A stretch of 64,000 nucleotides of DNA from Flexivirga caeni (GCF_003724155.1 NZ_RJJQ01000004.1:124001-188000); one strand, 5' to 3'. Positions 43,694 to 52,544 are shown, counted from the first letter of the stretch. Program-made: numbers and translations. The notes: a model not told the origin generated them from the sequence alone.

Positions 43694-44190
43694 CGCTCCT
43701 GAGGTGACGGGGAGGGTGAGTTCGGCTGCGGTGGGGCCGAACTTCTCGCGGAGGAAGATGCCGTGCGCGATGAGTGCCTGGGCGTCGGCGGTCGCCAGCG
43801 TGTCGCCGAGCGCGTCCATGGTGGCGGCGGCAGGTCGAGCTGGTCGACGAGCAGCAGGAGAGCCGATTTGCCGGCGTGCAACGGGCGCCGGTCGGCGAAG
43901 TAGCGGGGCAGGCGCAGGTAGTTGCCGAGGGCAACCGGCAGGTGGTCGGTGGCGGTCGCGACCACGGTGTAGCCGTCGGCGGAGCACGCGCCGAGCGCGT
44001 CGATGCGCGGCAGCAACGCGCGAGTTGCGTTGGCAACAGGCAGGACTCGGGCCAGCACGGCGGCAGGCACCTTCTCGTCCCTCGCGATGGTCTCGGCCCG
44101 GTCGAGCGCAGCCAGATGCGTCGCTGTCGCCGGCGGCGGGCTTCACGCGTCCGGCAGCTCGCTACGGAACCAGGTACGCCACGGCAGCAT
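43685..44190 (-). pseudogene. Broken gene with an in-frame stop and a frameshift
   Basis: A minus-strand frame starts at ATG 44190 (MLPWRTWFRSELPDA), meets TGA at 44143-44145, then continues in the same frame as ATATHLAALDRAETIARDEKVPAAVLARVLP...LPRYFADRRPLHAGKSALLLLVDQLDL. At about 43822-43832, inside a GGC-repeat, one base appears lost and coding resumes as TMDALGDTLATADAQALIAHGIFLREKFGPTAAEL. No function recognised. A GTG at 44080-44082 could allow a shorter product up to the shift. Confidence 0.55.
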
Positions 44191-44326
44191 CTCGTCCTCC
44201 CATTCCCGTGACCGTCACGGGCGCCCGCAAGCCTCCGCCTGTGAGCATGGTCTCGTTGCCGTCGCAGCGGCGTTCAGGGAGTTCTCCGGGTGGACAGGGG
44301 GATGGTGGGTCTGCTTGCAGGCACGG

Positions 44327-45169
44327 TCAGGTGTGGTCTGGCATCGCGAGGGTGAGTATGCCGCGGGTGGTGTCGTACGTCTGCACGTATCGGTCGAGAA
44401 AGTCGGTGCCGATAAGACCGTTCAGCGCGAGTTGCTGAAACATCACCGTGGGCTGGCGAAGTTCCGTTGCCGGTGCAGCTGCGAGGCTGACAGATCCAGG
44501 GATCGGGATGAACTGTCGACGGTAGTGGTGGCCGGTCTCGTCGACTCCCTCGGTGACCCGGCTTGTCGGTTCGGCGTCGGTCACTTCGCACGACACCATG
44601 AATCGCTCGTCCAGGATGGTGGCGGCGGAGCCAGTGTCGATCTCGACTTCGGTCACGGTGCCGTCCGGGAGCCGCAGGTTCGTGCGCAGGTCAATCGCCG
44701 GACCGTCCTCGTGTAGACGCACCGGGATCTCGATCTGGTCGGGACCTCCGTGCTGCATCCTCGCGAGGGCTATCACGGACGTGAAGGGGTCGACGGTGAG
44801 TCGCAGCGGACCGAGCAGGTCCAGCCCCAGGATTCCGTCGAATCCGTGGGCACCCTCGCTCGGTCCGAAATCCGCAACTCCGACGGTCCCGGACAGCACC
44901 GCGAAACCGCCGGACCCGGCCGATGGCGAGTCGCTGCGCAGTTCCAGCGACGGCAACTGCACGAGCGGCACCGACACTGCCTGCCCCGACATGCGGTGCC
45001 CGGTGTAATCGCTCCCCGTCATGGCCAACTGGCAGCGTTCGACCACCGACGGCGACAGGATCGTGATGCCGATGCCCGTGTCGACGAGAAATCGTGCTGT
45101 GCTCCCGTCCGGCAGGTGAACCCGGATCCGGACGAAGTGCTCCACCCGCTCGAACGGCAACTCGACCAT
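44327..45169 (-). CDS. Two-lobed retropepsin-like aspartic protease
   Basis: 280 residues with two aspartic protease half-sites in one chain. Lobe 1: FLVDTGIGITIL with Asp30-Thr-Gly and the flap-side partner GFDGILGLDLLG at about 109-120. Lobe 2: VEIDTGSAATIL with Asp178-Thr-Gly and NGLIGTDFLDRY at about 250-261. Retropepsins are normally homodimers with one DTG each; pepsins carry two. This chain has the pepsin-like duplication in a size close to two retropepsin domains. No signal peptide or membrane helix is seen, so it appears cytoplasmic. Substrate unknown. It sits between the two PH-domain genes. Confidence 0.75.
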   Translation of the reverse strand: MVELPFERVEHFVRIRVHLPDGSTARFLVDTGIGITILSPSVVERCQLAMTGSDYTGHRMSGQAVSVPLVQLPSLELRSDSPSAGSGGFAVLSGTVGVADFGPSEGAHGFDGILGLDLLGPLRLTVDPFTSVIALARMQHGGPDQIEIPVRLHEDGPAIDLRTNLRLPDGTVTEVEIDTGSAATILDERFMVSCEVTDAEPTSRVTEGVDETGHHYRRQFIPIPGSVSLAAAPATELRQPTVMFQQLALNGLIGTDFLDRYVQTYDTTRGILTLAMPDHT

Positions 45170-45293
45170 TTAGTCACCGTACCGATGTCCTGGGCGCGCC
45201 AGGACAGATCGTCGAACCAGCCGGTGAGCAGTGCTGACGCCGACGACGCCACACAAGCGGTCTGGCGAGGCGCTGCCGTGAGAAGGTCGAGGC

Positions 45294-46847
45294 ATGGACT
45301 CGACCATGGCACGGGACCCGGCGGGGTGGGAGACCGGCACAAGCGACTGGCGGCGACTGAGCCGCCGAATGCTGCTTGTCCACCCGGTCAAGGAGGTCAT
45401 CCGGTTCTTCCCGGCGCTGATCGCGATCGTGGTCGCCGGTTCCAGCGGCGGGCAGAACTGGTGGGGGCTGGCGGGTGCCGGCCTCGCGATCGCGCTCGGG
45501 GTGCTGCGGTGGTTCACCACGAGCTACCGCTTCACCCCTGACCAGGTGCAGTTGCGGCGCGGCCTGATCACCAAGAACACGGTCTCCGCGCCGATCGACC
45601 GGGTGCGGTCGGTCGATGTCACCGCGTCGGTGCTGCATCGCGCGCTCGGGCTCGCCGAGGTGCGCATCGGTACGGGCGCGGGCGAGAAGCAGTTGCGACT
45701 CGACGGCCTGACCGCAGCCGAGGCTGCCGCGCTGCGCGGCGATCTGTTGCACCGGGCTGCGGTGGAGGCGCCGGAAGCCGGGGCTGCCGAATCCGAGTCG
45801 GTGCCGACCGGCGAGGCAGTCGGCGTCGAGGACGCGCCGGGTGCGTCATACGAGACGGAAACGGTTGTCTACCAACTGAATCCGGCGTGGATCCGCTATG
45901 CACCGTTCGGCCCGGCAGGGCTCATCGCGGCAGCCGCGATTCTCGGCGTCGGCAACCACTTCCTCAACGAGTCGGGCCTCGGCTGGGGGCCGCACAGCGT
46001 CATCACCGACGCCACGAACCACCTCGAACGGCTTGGGGTCGTGGTCGCCGTCCTGGCCGTGCTGGTGGTAGCGCTGGTCGTCGTCGTGGTGCTCGCGCTG
46101 GCCGGATATCTGTTGGCGTTCCACGGTTTCCGGCTGTCGCGGGACAGCCGCGGCGGGACCTACCACGTGTCGCGCGGGCTGCTCACGACGCGCGCGACCT
46201 CGCTGGAGATCCGTCGCATGCGCGGCGTCACCGTGCATCGCGCGGTGCCGCTGCGCTGGGTCGGCGGCGCCCGGCTGCAGGCGATCACGACCGGCGTGAA
46301 GGAGGACGGCCACGGCATGAGCACCACGCTGACCCCGCCGTCGCCTGCTGCGGTGGTCGAACGCACGGCGGATGCGGTGCTGGGGGAGGATGCCTTCGCC
46401 AGGCCCCTGCAGCGGCACGGTGCCGCCGCGACCCGCCGGCGCTACACCCGGGCGATCGGCAGCGCGTGTGTGCCCGCGATCGTGCTCGGCGTCGTCGCGG
46501 TCGCCGTCGACCTCCCGCAGTTGTGGGTTGCTGCGGTGGTCGTGCTGCTGCTTGGGGCACTCCTTGGCCGTAGTCGCGCGCACTGGCTGGGGCACGCGGT
46601 GACCGACCGCTTCCTGATCACCCGCTCGGGATCAATCGCGATGTCCACCAACGTGATCGAACGGCGTGGCGCAGTCGGCGTCACCGTCCGGCGATCGTTC
46701 TTCCAGCGTCGCGCGGGGGTTGCCACCGTCGGCCTCGCGACCGCGGCCGGCGCGAAGGAATATCCGGTGCTGGACGTCCCGCAGGCCGAAGTGGGCAAGC
46801 TTGCCGCGCAGATCGTCCCGGGGCACGTTGAGCAGTTTCTGCGGTGA
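45294..46847 (+). CDS. Multi-PH (bPH2) domain membrane protein, YdbT-like
   Basis: 517 residues. Three bPH2 modules can be seen, each preceded by paired membrane helices: YRFTPDQVQLRRGLITKNTVSAPIDRVRSVDVTASVLHRALGLAEVRIGT; a second ending GTYHVSRGLLTTRATSLEIRRMRGVTVHRAVPLRWVGGARLQAITTG; and a third with DRFLITRSGSIAMSTNVIERRGAVGVTVRRSFFQRRAGVATVGLATAAG. It is the usual partner of the YdbS-like protein at 42910. Start ATG 45294 or 45306. Function unproven; membrane-anchored. Confidence 0.85.
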   Translation: MDSTMARDPAGWETGTSDWRRLSRRMLLVHPVKEVIRFFPALIAIVVAGSSGGQNWWGLAGAGLAIALGVLRWFTTSYRFTPDQVQLRRGLITKNTVSAPIDRVRSVDVTASVLHRALGLAEVRIGTGAGEKQLRLDGLTAAEAAALRGDLLHRAAVEAPEAGAAESESVPTGEAVGVEDAPGASYETETVVYQLNPAWIRYAPFGPAGLIAAAAILGVGNHFLNESGLGWGPHSVITDATNHLERLGVVVAVLAVLVVALVVVVVLALAGYLLAFHGFRLSRDSRGGTYHVSRGLLTTRATSLEIRRMRGVTVHRAVPLRWVGGARLQAITTGVKEDGHGMSTTLTPPSPAAVVERTADAVLGEDAFARPLQRHGAAATRRRYTRAIGSACVPAIVLGVVAVAVDLPQLWVAAVVVLLLGALLGRSRAHWLGHAVTDRFLITRSGSIAMSTNVIERRGAVGVTVRRSFFQRRAGVATVGLATAAGAKEYPVLDVPQAEVGKLAAQIVPGHVEQFLR

Positions 46848-46875
46848 CCGGTCGGCGGGATCCGCGAGAAGTGCT

Positions 46876-46935
46876 CCGAGTGGGCAGTTACTGGCGGGTA
46901 TTTCGGGGCGAACTCGCCAGTAAGTGCCCACTCGG
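46876..46935. repeat. Intergenic word element C (inverted repeat)
   Basis: CCGAGTGGGCAGTTACTGGCG (46876-46896) pairs with its inverted partner at 46915-46935 with one mismatch, loop 18 bases. It lies 29 bases after the YdbT-like stop. A lone AAGTGCCCACTCGG, the same word, also occurs near 15066. Confidence 0.7.
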
Positions 46936-46989
46936 GCGCCAACCTAGCGAGCGCGCCGATTCGCGGGCGCAAACCCCATGCGGACGGTG

Positions 46990-47177
46990 TCCCGAAGGCG
47001 CGACGGTCGGGAGTTCGGGACGCGGAATCGCTGGTATCCGGTCCCGAAGGCGCGACGGTCGGGAGTTCGGGACGCGGAATCGCTGGTATCCGGTCCCGAA
47101 GGCGCGACGGTCGAGAGTTCGGGACGCGGAATCGCTGGAATCCCGTCCCCAAGGCGCGACGGTCGAGAGTTCGGGCC
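46990..47177. repeat. 52-base tandem repeat, about 3.6 copies
   Basis: Units start at 46990, 47042, 47094 and 47146 with period exactly 52; the first two are identical and later ones differ by a few bases. Each unit begins TCCCGAAGG and contains an inverted TTCGGGA 24 bases later, so each can fold by itself. It lies between the convergent YdbT-like and mannosyltransferase genes. Confidence 0.85.
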
Positions 47178-47194
47178 ACGCTGAATTACGCCAC

Positions 47195-48850
47195 TCAGAT
47201 CCAGCTGGGTAGCCACATCCGCCACTGCCAGTGGCTGTAGGGGATGACCTGCGCGGTCCAGATCGGCCAGAAGAAGACGAAGAGGGCAACGGTCAGAATG
47301 GTGAACCCGCCGACGACCGCCTTGCCGATCATCACGCGTTGCGCGCTCGCGCCCGGTCGGGCAAGTGTCAGCCCCAGCGCATAGATGCAGGCCAGCACCA
47401 TGTATGGCGCGAACGCCACCGTGTAGAAGGTGAAGATCGTGCGGTCCTGGTAGAGGAACCATGGCAGCCAGCCGGCCGCCACCCCGACGAGTATGGCGCC
47501 CGCCCGCCAGTCGCGGCGCAGCAGCCAGTAGAAGATCAGCACTGCCAGCGCGATGGTGCCGAGCCACCAGATGCTCACGGTGCCGAGCGAGGTGATCGCC
47601 TTGCTGCACGCGGCAGCACCGCAACCGGACGTCGGCGCCTCGTAGAAGAACGACGTCGGGCGCGTCTGCAGCGTCCAGGACCACGGGTTCGACATGTACG
47701 GGTGGAACGAGGTGATGTCGTCGGCCGACTGGTACATCTGGATGTTGTATTCCCACAGCGACCGCATCCAGTCCGGTTGCCACGCGAAAAGCCAACTGGT
47801 GGGGGAGAAGCCGGTGTTGCCGGTTGCCGGGTTGTTCAGGGCCCAGTTGCGGTCGAAGCCGTCGTTGCTGGCGATCCAGCCGAACCAGCTCGCGAGGTAG
47901 ACCGCCAGCGACAGGGCGAGGACATTGACGCAGGCGGGCAGTCCGTCCTTGACGAACGTCGCCGACCAGTAGCGCCGCACCCCCGCCGCGCGCCGCGCGC
48001 CGAGATCCCAGAAGCAGGTCATCAGCCCGAAGGCGGCCAGGAAATACAGGCCGGACCACTTGGTCGCGATGTCCAGGCCGAGGCAGACACCGGCCACCCA
48101 GCGCCACGGCCGCCAGCCCAGCCATGGGCCGGCCAGTGATCGTTTGTCCCAGGTGCCGGCAACCTGCATCGCCGCGACCTTGTCGGCCAGGATGCGCCGG
48201 GTGCGCGTCCGGTCGGCCAGTAGCGCGGTGAACGCGGCCAGTGCCCAGAACATCACCATGATGTCGAGGATCGAGGTCCGTGACATCACGAACTCGGTGC
48301 CCTCGAAGCACAGCAGGATCGAGGCGAGCGTTGCCAGCACGGGCGACCGGAAGAGGTGCCACGCCGCCCGGCCGACCAGGTAGATGCCGAGCGTGCCGAA
48401 CAGCGCGACGGCGAAACGCCAGCCGAACGAGGAGGTGATGCCGAACAGCTTCTCGCCGATGCCGATGAACCACTTGCCGATCGGCGGGTGCACCACGAAG
48501 TCGGCCTGGGTGCCGTAAATGTGCGGGTTGCCCATGGTGAACAGCCCGTCCGGGTTGTTCGTGATCAGCGTCGACTTGTCCTGCTTGCGCTCGTAGCCGT
48601 AGAGGAACATCGACCAGCCCTCTTTGACGTAGTAGGTCTCGTCAAAGATCAGCTGGTGCGGGCGGCCGACGTTCCAGAAGCGCATGATGCCGCCGACCAC
48701 CGTGACGATGGCCGGGCCGAGGAAGGCCCACAGCTTCGCCTCCGCGGTCCGCGGTGCGCCGAGCAGCCGGCGCCGCAGCACCGCGCGGCGGTCGGGCAAC
48801 GGGTCACCCGCGGTGCTGTCGCCGGTTCCCCGCGCCAACGTCACCGTCAC
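47195..48850 (-). CDS. pmt: Dolichyl-phosphate-mannose-protein mannosyltransferase (GT39)
   Basis: About 551 residues from GTG 48850; a longer frame starts at 48934. Multi-pass membrane glycosyltransferase with the catalytic FDETYYVKEGWSM loop near the N-terminus, VHPPIGKWFIGIGEK, and a C-terminal set of helices ending YSHWQWRMWLPSWI, which is typical of actinobacterial Pmt. It transfers mannose from polyprenyl-phosphate-mannose to Ser/Thr of secreted proteins. Thr-rich exported proteins such as the one at 1283 are plausible acceptors. Divergent from rsmI, the usual actinobacterial arrangement. Confidence 0.92.
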   Translation of the reverse strand: MTVTLARGTGDSTAGDPLPDRRAVLRRRLLGAPRTAEAKLWAFLGPAIVTVVGGIMRFWNVGRPHQLIFDETYYVKEGWSMFLYGYERKQDKSTLITNNPDGLFTMGNPHIYGTQADFVVHPPIGKWFIGIGEKLFGITSSFGWRFAVALFGTLGIYLVGRAAWHLFRSPVLATLASILLCFEGTEFVMSRTSILDIMVMFWALAAFTALLADRTRTRRILADKVAAMQVAGTWDKRSLAGPWLGWRPWRWVAGVCLGLDIATKWSGLYFLAAFGLMTCFWDLGARRAAGVRRYWSATFVKDGLPACVNVLALSLAVYLASWFGWIASNDGFDRNWALNNPATGNTGFSPTSWLFAWQPDWMRSLWEYNIQMYQSADDITSFHPYMSNPWSWTLQTRPTSFFYEAPTSGCGAAACSKAITSLGTVSIWWLGTIALAVLIFYWLLRRDWRAGAILVGVAAGWLPWFLYQDRTIFTFYTVAFAPYMVLACIYALGLTLARPGASAQRVMIGKAVVGGFTILTVALFVFFWPIWTAQVIPYSHWQWRMWLPSWI

Positions 48851-49008
48851 GTGCCGCCCTCCTCGCCGATCGCCGGTGCCTACCTGAAGAAAGTCCCAGG
48901 CGAGATTAGCTGAGGAACCTCTGTCCCGGCTCACCGGCGGCGTATGCCGGGAGCCCTCCTCGTCATACCGGCGCTGCCGCCCGCGGCACGCGTGCGAGAC
49001 TGCGGACC

Positions 49009-49839
49009 ATGACCGAGGGCATGCTGGTGCTGGCGGCGACCCCGATCGGCGACCCTGCGGACGCGGCTCCGCGGCTGGCGCGTGAGCTGGCGGGCGCCGA
49101 CGTCGTGGCCGCCGAGGACACCCGGCGGCTGCGCCGGCTGCTCGACGAGCTCGGCGTCGCGACGCGGGGCAGCGTGGTCAGCTACCACGAACACAACGAA
49201 CGCAGCCGCACTCCCGAGCTGCTCGACCGCCTGCGGGACGGGGCACGGGTCGTGCTCGTGACCGATGCGGGGATGCCGTCCGTGTCCGACCCGGGCTACC
49301 GGCTCACCAACGTCGCCGTCGAGGCCGGTGTGCGGGTGACCTGTGTGCCGGGGCCGTCCGCTGTGCTGATGGCGCTCGCGGTGTCCGGCCTGCCGACCGA
49401 CCGGTTCTGCTTCGAGGGGTTTCTGCCGCGCAAGCCCGGCGAGCGTGCGCGGCGGCTGGCGGGTCTGGCGCACGAGCAGCGCACGATGGTGTTCTTCGAG
49501 GCGCCGCACCGGCTGGCCGAGATGCTGGTCGCGGTGGCCGAGGCGTTCGGCGGCGACCGCGTCGCGACCGTCTGCCGGGAGCTGACCAAGACCTACGAGG
49601 AGGTGCGCCGCGACCGGGTGGCCGCGCTCGCGGAGTGGGCGGCCGAGGGAGCGCGCGGCGAGATCACCATCGTGGTGGCCGGTGCCCCCGCGGTGCAGGC
49701 GTCGGTCGAGGAGGTGCTGCCCGGCATACGGGCACGTGTCGCGGCCGGTGAGCGGCTGAAGGCCGTGTGTGCGCAGGTTGCCGAGGCGACCGGATTGTCC
49801 AAGAAGGCGTTGTATGACGCAGCCGTCCGCGACCGCTGA
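49009..49839 (+). CDS. rsmI: 16S rRNA (cytidine(1402)-2'-O)-methyltransferase
   Basis: 276 residues. Tetrapyrrole-methylase fold: LVLAATPIGDPADAAPRL, AEDTRRLRRLL, VSYHEHNERSR, TDAGMPSVSDPGYRL, CVPGPSAVLMALAVSGLP and VVFFEAPHRL-type motifs in order, with the helix SKKALYDAAV at the end. RsmI methylates the ribose of C1402 in 16S rRNA, tuning decoding. The downstream membrane gene overlaps by 26 bases. Confidence 0.95.
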   Translation: MTEGMLVLAATPIGDPADAAPRLARELAGADVVAAEDTRRLRRLLDELGVATRGSVVSYHEHNERSRTPELLDRLRDGARVVLVTDAGMPSVSDPGYRLTNVAVEAGVRVTCVPGPSAVLMALAVSGLPTDRFCFEGFLPRKPGERARRLAGLAHEQRTMVFFEAPHRLAEMLVAVAEAFGGDRVATVCRELTKTYEEVRRDRVAALAEWAAEGARGEITIVVAGAPAVQASVEEVLPGIRARVAAGERLKAVCAQVAEATGLSKKALYDAAVRDR

Positions 49840-51217
49840 CACCCCGCGCGCGGCGGCGGTGCGGTGGGGCATCGTCGCCGGTGCCGTCGCGACCGTCTTC
49901 TATGCGGTGCTGGCGCTCGGCCGCTGGAACGCCGGCGACAGCGCGGACTACGACCTCGGCATCTTCGCGCAGGGCGCGGAAGCCTGGTCGCGCGGGCACT
50001 GGCCGCAGTCGGACATTCGCGGGCTGTCGCTGCTCGGCGATCACTTCAGCCCGATCCTGGCGACCTGGGGTGTGCTGTGGCGGTTCTGGCCGACGCCGCC
50101 GACCCTGCTGATCACCCAGTCGGTGCTGCTCGGCGCCGCTCTCGGGGTCGTCGTCGGCTACGCGCGGCGGCGCACGGGTGTGCGGGTCGCGCTGCTGATC
50201 GCCGTCGTCGGGATCTTCTCGCGGGCGGTACTGACCGCCGCCATGTTCGACGTGCACGAGGTGGCATATGCCGCAATCGCCTTGGCAGTGCTGTGCATTG
50301 CGCTGCTGCAGCACCGTTTCGGCTGGGCCGTTGCCGCGTCGGTCTGGCTGGTGCTGACCAAGGAGGACCTCGGGCTGACGGTCTTCGCCGCCGGTTTCTG
50401 CTGGTGGTGGATGTATCGCGGCGAGGGCTGGCGACGGCCGCTGATCCTCGCCGGCATCGGGGTCGCCGGGGTGATCGTCGCGATGCTGGTGATCGGGGCG
50501 TTCTCGCCCGGCAGCGGCAGCGGATATCTCGCCTACTTCGGCATCGGATCCAGCAACAAGCTGCCCGTCCCCGAGGACCACAGCCTCAGCCCGCAGCGCC
50601 TGCTCCCGGTGCTGATGTACGTCGTGCTGGCCCTGATCGTCGGGGTGCGCTCCAAGCTGACCGTGCTCGCCATACCGACCCTGGTATGGCGGGGCGTCTC
50701 GTCCAACATCCACTACTGGGCGCTGGACTTCCACTACGACGTGGTCCTCTGGCCGATCGGGATGCTCGCCTTCGTCGACGTCATCGAGCGGTATGGCGTG
50801 CCGCGGCTGCGCTCCTGGCAGTCCGGGTGCGTCGGCGTCGCGATGGTCGCGGGTTTCGCGCTCGCTGTCTCCGAGATGGGCGATCGGTCGGTCGCTCCGG
50901 GCTCGTTCTTCCACACCGCGCCGGTCGTCGAGAACATCCGCGCGCTGGCCGCGGCGCACCTGCCGCACGACGCACGGGTCGCGACGCAGGCGGACGTGGG
51001 TGCCTATCTCGTGCCGGCATACGACGCGTTCTCGCTGCGGCCCGACCAGCATCCGTCGGTCGACTACGTGATGTTCACCAGCAAGCCGAAGTGGACCTAT
51101 CAGGTGCCGGTGTGCGCGCGGGAGAAACTCGTGCGCGAGGGCGCTCAGGTATGGCGCCGCGGCACCGTCACCCTGGTGAAACTCCCGTACCGGCAACGCG
51201 TGACCCCGACCTGCTGA
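49814..51217 (+). CDS. DUF2079 membrane protein
   Basis: 467 residues from ATG 49814. About nine membrane helices; the first loop contains DYDLGIFAQGAEAWSRG and LLGDHFSPILA, the DUF2079 signature, which places an acidic pair where GT-C glycosyltransferases have their catalytic Asp. The C-terminal 110 residues are soluble. The family is believed to include polyprenyl-phosphate-sugar-using enzymes, though activity is not shown. Translationally coupled to rsmI by a 26-base overlap. Confidence 0.82.
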   Translation: MTQPSATADTPRAAAVRWGIVAGAVATVFYAVLALGRWNAGDSADYDLGIFAQGAEAWSRGHWPQSDIRGLSLLGDHFSPILATWGVLWRFWPTPPTLLITQSVLLGAALGVVVGYARRRTGVRVALLIAVVGIFSRAVLTAAMFDVHEVAYAAIALAVLCIALLQHRFGWAVAASVWLVLTKEDLGLTVFAAGFCWWWMYRGEGWRRPLILAGIGVAGVIVAMLVIGAFSPGSGSGYLAYFGIGSSNKLPVPEDHSLSPQRLLPVLMYVVLALIVGVRSKLTVLAIPTLVWRGVSSNIHYWALDFHYDVVLWPIGMLAFVDVIERYGVPRLRSWQSGCVGVAMVAGFALAVSEMGDRSVAPGSFFHTAPVVENIRALAAAHLPHDARVATQADVGAYLVPAYDAFSLRPDQHPSVDYVMFTSKPKWTYQVPVCAREKLVREGAQVWRRGTVTLVKLPYRQRVTPTC

Positions 51218-51233
51218 CCTCGCCCCACCCATC

Positions 51234-51306
51234 CGCCGAATGACGGCTTCCTCGCCGAGTGACGGTCCAATTTCGCCGTCATTCGGGCGAACGACCGTCA
51301 GTGAGC
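51234..51306. repeat. Intergenic word element D
   Basis: CGCCGAATGACGG (51234) and CGCCGAGTGACGGTC (51253) in direct order, followed by inverted CCGTCATTCGG (51276) and GACCGTCAGTGAGCG (51292). It lies between convergent genes and includes the stop codon (TCA on the plus strand, 51298-51300) of the minus-strand gene. Confidence 0.75.
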
Positions 51307-52443
51307 GTGCGCGAGGTGGCGCGGATGACGGCGGCGCCGGCGGGCGGCGGCGACCAGTTGCAGCGAGAACCCGATCAGCAGCCAGACTGCGGATACGAGC
51401 AGTGGCCGGAGCGCGCCATATCCGTCGAAGAACGCCGTCGCGCGCAGCGCGGTGTTGGTCGCGCCCAGCGGCAGCAGTTGGCCGGCTGCGCCCCAGCCGG
51501 TCGGCAGCATCTCGGGCGCCGTGGTGGCTCCGGAGAGTGCATTGCCGGCCAGCATCATCAACGCGGACCCGAGGCCGAGACCCGTTGTGCCGATGAGGCT
51601 TTCGAACCCGAGCAAGGTCATCGAGACAGCCCCGACGCCGAGCGCGATGACAGTGGCGTTCGCGAAGTAATTGCCGCTGAGCGTGCCGAGCCAGCCCTGC
51701 AGCAGTGCCGTGAGGGCGAGCCCGCTGAGCACGGCGAAGGCGGCCACGACCAGCGCGCGGTCGCGGCGCCGCTTGATCAGGAAGGTGGTTGCGGCGGCGA
51801 CGACGATCGAACCCATCGCGACCGGCAGCATGGACGCGGCGATGCCGGCGCCGTGCGGGTCGTCGACGGGAGCCGGGACGATGTCGGACTGGACGACCGG
51901 CAGATGCTGGCGCGCGCCGGCGGCCGTGCCGATCTGCGCCAGCAACTGAGCGACCGTCGCGGACCGGGCGGACGACGTCAGGACCTGGACGCCCTCGGCC
52001 GTGTACACGTAGCCGCCGTAGGCCTCGTGGTGCTTGACGCGTTCGGACGCCGCCGCGGCCGAACCGACGGTGGTGATCGAGAAGGCGCCCGGATCCTGTG
52101 CGTTGAGAGCGGTTTTCATCGCGCTGGTCGCTGCGACCGGCCCGCTGACGACGATCGGCAGGTGTCGCGGCTTGCTGTTGATCGCCGGCCAGGCGAAGAG
52201 CGTAAGCAGGGCGCTGAGCACGACCGTCAGCGCGAGCACGAGCCCGATGCTGCGGCGTAGTTCGGAGGAGGCGGTGCTGGGGCCGGGCTCGGTGAAAGTC
52301 CCAGCGCCGGTCCCGGACCCAGCGCCGGTCCCGGACCCAGCGCCGGTCCCGGTCTTGGTCCGGGTGCCGGTCTCGGTCGCAATGCCGGTCGGGTCGATGG
52401 TCTCGGTCGCAATGCCGGTCGGGTCGATGGTCTCGGTCGTCAT
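51298..52443 (-). CDS. Membrane protein of ABC-2-like type with repetitive N-terminus
   Basis: 381 residues from ATG 52443. The first 55 residues are low-complexity repeats (ETIDPTGIAT twice, GAGSGT-type units) encoded by 30- and 18-base tandem repeats. After a membrane helix (about 67-85) an extracytoplasmic domain of about 130 residues follows, then five or so helices. The plan (one helix, big loop, helix bundle) resembles ABC-2 or YhgE/Pip-type proteins. No ATPase is nearby. The divergent TetR gene with shared operator sites probably controls it. Confidence 0.65.
   Translation of the reverse strand: MTTETIDPTGIATETIDPTGIATETGTRTKTGTGAGSGTGAGSGTGAGTFTEPGPSTASSELRRSIGLVLALTVVLSALLTLFAWPAINSKPRHLPIVVSGPVAATSAMKTALNAQDPGAFSITTVGSAAAASERVKHHEAYGGYVYTAEGVQVLTSSARSATVAQLLAQIGTAAGARQHLPVVQSDIVPAPVDDPHGAGIAASMLPVAMGSIVVAAATTFLIKRRRDRALVVAAFAVLSGLALTALLQGWLGTLSGNYFANATVIALGVGAVSMTLLGFESLIGTTGLGLGSALMMLAGNALSGATTAPEMLPTGWGAAGQLLPLGATNTALRATAFFDGYGALRPLLVSAVWLLIGFSLQLVAAARRRRRHPRHLAHAH
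52300..52440. repeat. Tandem coding repeats (18-base x3; 30-base x2.4)
   Basis: An 18-base unit occurs three times from 52300 to 52352, and a 30-base unit twice plus a 12-base partial from 52369 to 52440. Unit lengths are multiples of three, so copy changes would lengthen or shorten the protein without breaking the frame. Confidence 0.85.
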
Positions 52444-52458
52444 ACATCCCTCCAAAGC

Positions 52459-52522
52459 GAACGTTCCTTCTATTTGTGCCAAGCCTCGCGCCCTGCCCTC
52501 GCTATTGTCAAATAGAACGTTC
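52459..52522. promoter_or_regulatory. Paired GAACGTTC operators between divergent genes
   Basis: The perfect palindrome GAACGTTC occurs at 52459-52466 and 52515-52522. Each lies beside the word TCTATTTG or its complement CAAATAGA, in mirror orientation. The pair sits between the membrane protein start and the TetR start, an ideal place for a TetR dimer to control both. Confidence 0.65.
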
Positions 52523-52544
52523 GTTTTTTTGCTATGGTTGCCGT

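Noticed and set aside
46990-47177. CRISPR array
   Set aside because: The 52-base units are continuous, without unique spacers, and no cas genes are near.
49664-52447. Another 900-codon antisense frame over rsmI, DUF2079 and the membrane protein
   Set aside because: It spans three clear genes and consists of Arg/Gly/Asp-rich shadow sequence.
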